From a virus, in IMG/VR virus record IMGVR_UViG_3300017989_000234, positions 1 to 36,947 of that record: DNA of 36,947 bases; one strand, written 5' to 3'. The translations under genes and the position numbers were made by a program. Below are positions 36,121 through 36,947 of the stretch, one piece after another. The first letter of the stretch is position 1. Each line of letters begins with the position of its first letter. The notes under the pieces are model-generated. The model was not told the origin of the DNA. It was given only the letters and a program-made list of their open reading frames with translations, and searched no databases.

Positions 36121-36531
36121 TTAATTTTTTTTTAATTCTTCTTTCCAGTTTCTTTCTTCTAATTTTTTAAGTAATTTAATACATTCTTTTTCAGTAGATT
36201 GTCCTATATGACATTCTTCTAAATTTTTATTTATTAATTTACTTAAAAAATAATAAGCGTCATTTCTTGTTAATATTTTTGATTTCCAAATTTTATCAAA
36301 TTTTAAATGAGCCAAACTTCTAAGTTCCCGCAATTTTTTATTAGCTACGCTTCCTTTTGGAACTTTTGTTTTATTATGGCAACTAGAATAAGCATCACAT
36401 TTCGGGTAATTAGAGCAAATTAAACTGAAACCAAAATCTTTACCATTATATATTTCTGAACTATGGACTATTTTTGTATCTGCCCCGCAATAAGGACATT
36501 TATTTTGTTTTTTCCTTTTTAAATGCGTCAT
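36121..36531 (-). CDS. DUF3268-like zinc-finger protein (136 aa)
   Basis: Zinc ligands CPYCGAD and LICSNYPKCDAY, then VPKGSVANKKLRELRSLAHLKFDKIW and RNDAYYFLSKLI, and finally CHIGQSTEKECIKLL, follow the DUF3268 pattern, found in many phages and in bacteria. The fold is related to topoisomerase zinc fingers, so DNA binding is likely. It overlaps the next gene upstream by 32 bases. Confidence 0.8.
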   Translation of the reverse strand: MTHLKRKKQNKCPYCGADTKIVHSSEIYNGKDFGFSLICSNYPKCDAYSSCHNKTKVPKGSVANKKLRELRSLAHLKFDKIWKSKILTRNDAYYFLSKLINKNLEECHIGQSTEKECIKLLKKLEERNWKEELKKN

Positions 36532-36703
36532 CTGTTATTTTTTTAAATTCATTTATATCTAAATTTTTCTTTTCTTTTTCCTCTAATTTATCATCAACTC
36601 CATCTAGTATTCTTTCAGAAATTCTATTACTAAGATTATAAAATTTAATTAAATCCCAAATAAATCTAAAGGGTGATATTATTTTTTTAAGTATTTTCTT
36701 CAT
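36500..36703 (-). CDS. Small unknown protein (67 aa)
   Basis: A helical protein with a basic, aromatic start (KKILKKIISPFRFIWDLIKFYNLSN), a middle RISERILDGVDDKLEEKEKK and a charged end. The first helix could lie on a membrane. No family. It overlaps both neighbouring genes (32 and 17 bases). Confidence 0.5.
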   Translation of the reverse strand: MKKILKKIISPFRFIWDLIKFYNLSNRISERILDGVDDKLEEKEKKNLDINEFKKITDDAFKKEKTK

Positions 36704-36875
36704 ATTTTTCTATGGCATTATCAATAGCTTCTCTTACAGAGGAGTATCCTTTTAAAGTTTCATGTAATCTCCATCCTCTATTTGTAGTTGACCATCTGAA
36801 TAAACATCTGCCAGTATATTTCTTTTTATTATTTTGACTTTCTAAAAAATCAAGTCTTTGTTTATCTGTTATCAT
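36687..36875 (-). CDS. Conserved small phage protein (62 aa)
   Basis: The product RLDFLESQNN...YTGRCLFRWSTTNRGWRLHET...YSSVREAIDNAI follows a pattern recurring in phage early regions: an N-terminal D-x-x-R-L-D-F-L helix, strands T-G-x-x-x-x-R-W/M-S, G-R/x-G-W-R-L-H-E and a final V-R-E-A-I-D helix. Its function is unknown. It shares 17 bases with the downstream gene. Confidence 0.65.
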   Translation of the reverse strand: MITDKQRLDFLESQNNKKKYTGRCLFRWSTTNRGWRLHETLKGYSSVREAIDNAIEKYEENT

Positions 36876-36947
36876 AATTATTAACAGGTATTGGAATAGG
36901 AGAAGGGACTTTACAAGAGTCCTTTAACTTGTTGAATACCTTTTCCA
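36862..36947 (-). CDS. C-terminal end of an upstream gene (partial)
   Basis: The frame is open to the right edge of the window and ends KVFNKLKDSCKVPSPIPIPV NNYDNR, overlapping the start of the 62-aa protein by 14 bases, as is common in this operon. Too little is visible to assign a function; another frame ending at about 36912 is possible. Confidence 0.35.
   Translation of the reverse strand, partial: EKVFNKLKDSCKVPSPIPIPVNNYDNR

Noticed and set aside
1-36947. Alternative genetic code (TGA or TAG reassigned)
   Set aside because: Long genes use no internal stops of any type and TGA and TAG both end well-placed genes, for example TGA at 19124-19126 for the amidase and TAG at 10973-10975 for the G chaperone.

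Overview
This window is part of the genome of a long-tailed (siphovirus-like) bacteriophage with low GC, rich in A and T throughout. No cellular housekeeping block is visible. The left half carries the neck, tail and lysis genes in the usual phage order. The right half is a dense run of short, tightly packed, often overlapping genes on the opposite strand. TGA, TAA and TAG all act as stops, so the code is the standard bacterial one. The lysis enzymes attack peptidoglycan, so the host is a bacterium. Few genes have a clear Shine-Dalgarno site, and a mini-protein carrying an anaerobic ribonucleotide reductase glycyl-radical motif hints at a low-oxygen host. I cannot name the host. Terminase, portal, capsid and DNA polymerase genes are not in the window and probably lie outside it.

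Positions 1-19584, all on the + strand: the end of an Fn3-domain protein; two giant proteins (867 and 1828 aa) built from about a hundred copies of a 14-15 residue repeat, each ending in what looks like a head-tail connector protein; then a gp10-like tail-completion protein, tail terminator, two small unknowns, major tail protein, G/GT tail chaperones with a probable -1 frameshift, tape measure, distal tail protein and a 997-aa tail-tip hub/fibre protein. Next come a small coiled-coil protein, a 54-aa glycyl-radical mini-protein, an amidase endolysin, a holin-like protein and a small membrane protein.

Positions 19526-36947, all on the - strand: a RuvC-like resolvase, a VanY-like peptidase, a HerA/VirD4-like ATPase, an HNH endonuclease, a set of small zinc-binding and unknown proteins, ParB-like and YkgJ-like proteins, a frameshifted RNase H, GroEL, a sulfotransferase, a prohibitin/SPFH membrane protein, a GroES-like co-chaperonin, a second YkgJ-like protein, tRNA-Cys, a family-4 uracil-DNA glycosylase and more small zinc-finger proteins. 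Two promoters with perfect consensus elements (TTGACA, 17 bp, TATAAT) drive sub-operons here.

The two transcription units converge and overlap at about 19.53-19.58 kb. The left unit builds the neck, tail and lysis system. The right unit handles DNA processing (RuvC, HerA-like, RNase H, UDG, HNH), chaperoning (GroEL/GroES) and probably host modification. The most unusual content is the repeat-fibre/connector fusions, the glycyl-radical mini-protein, the separated GroEL/GroES pair with a sulfotransferase and a prohibitin between them, and an intergenic hairpin that displays an anti-Shine-Dalgarno-like sequence.
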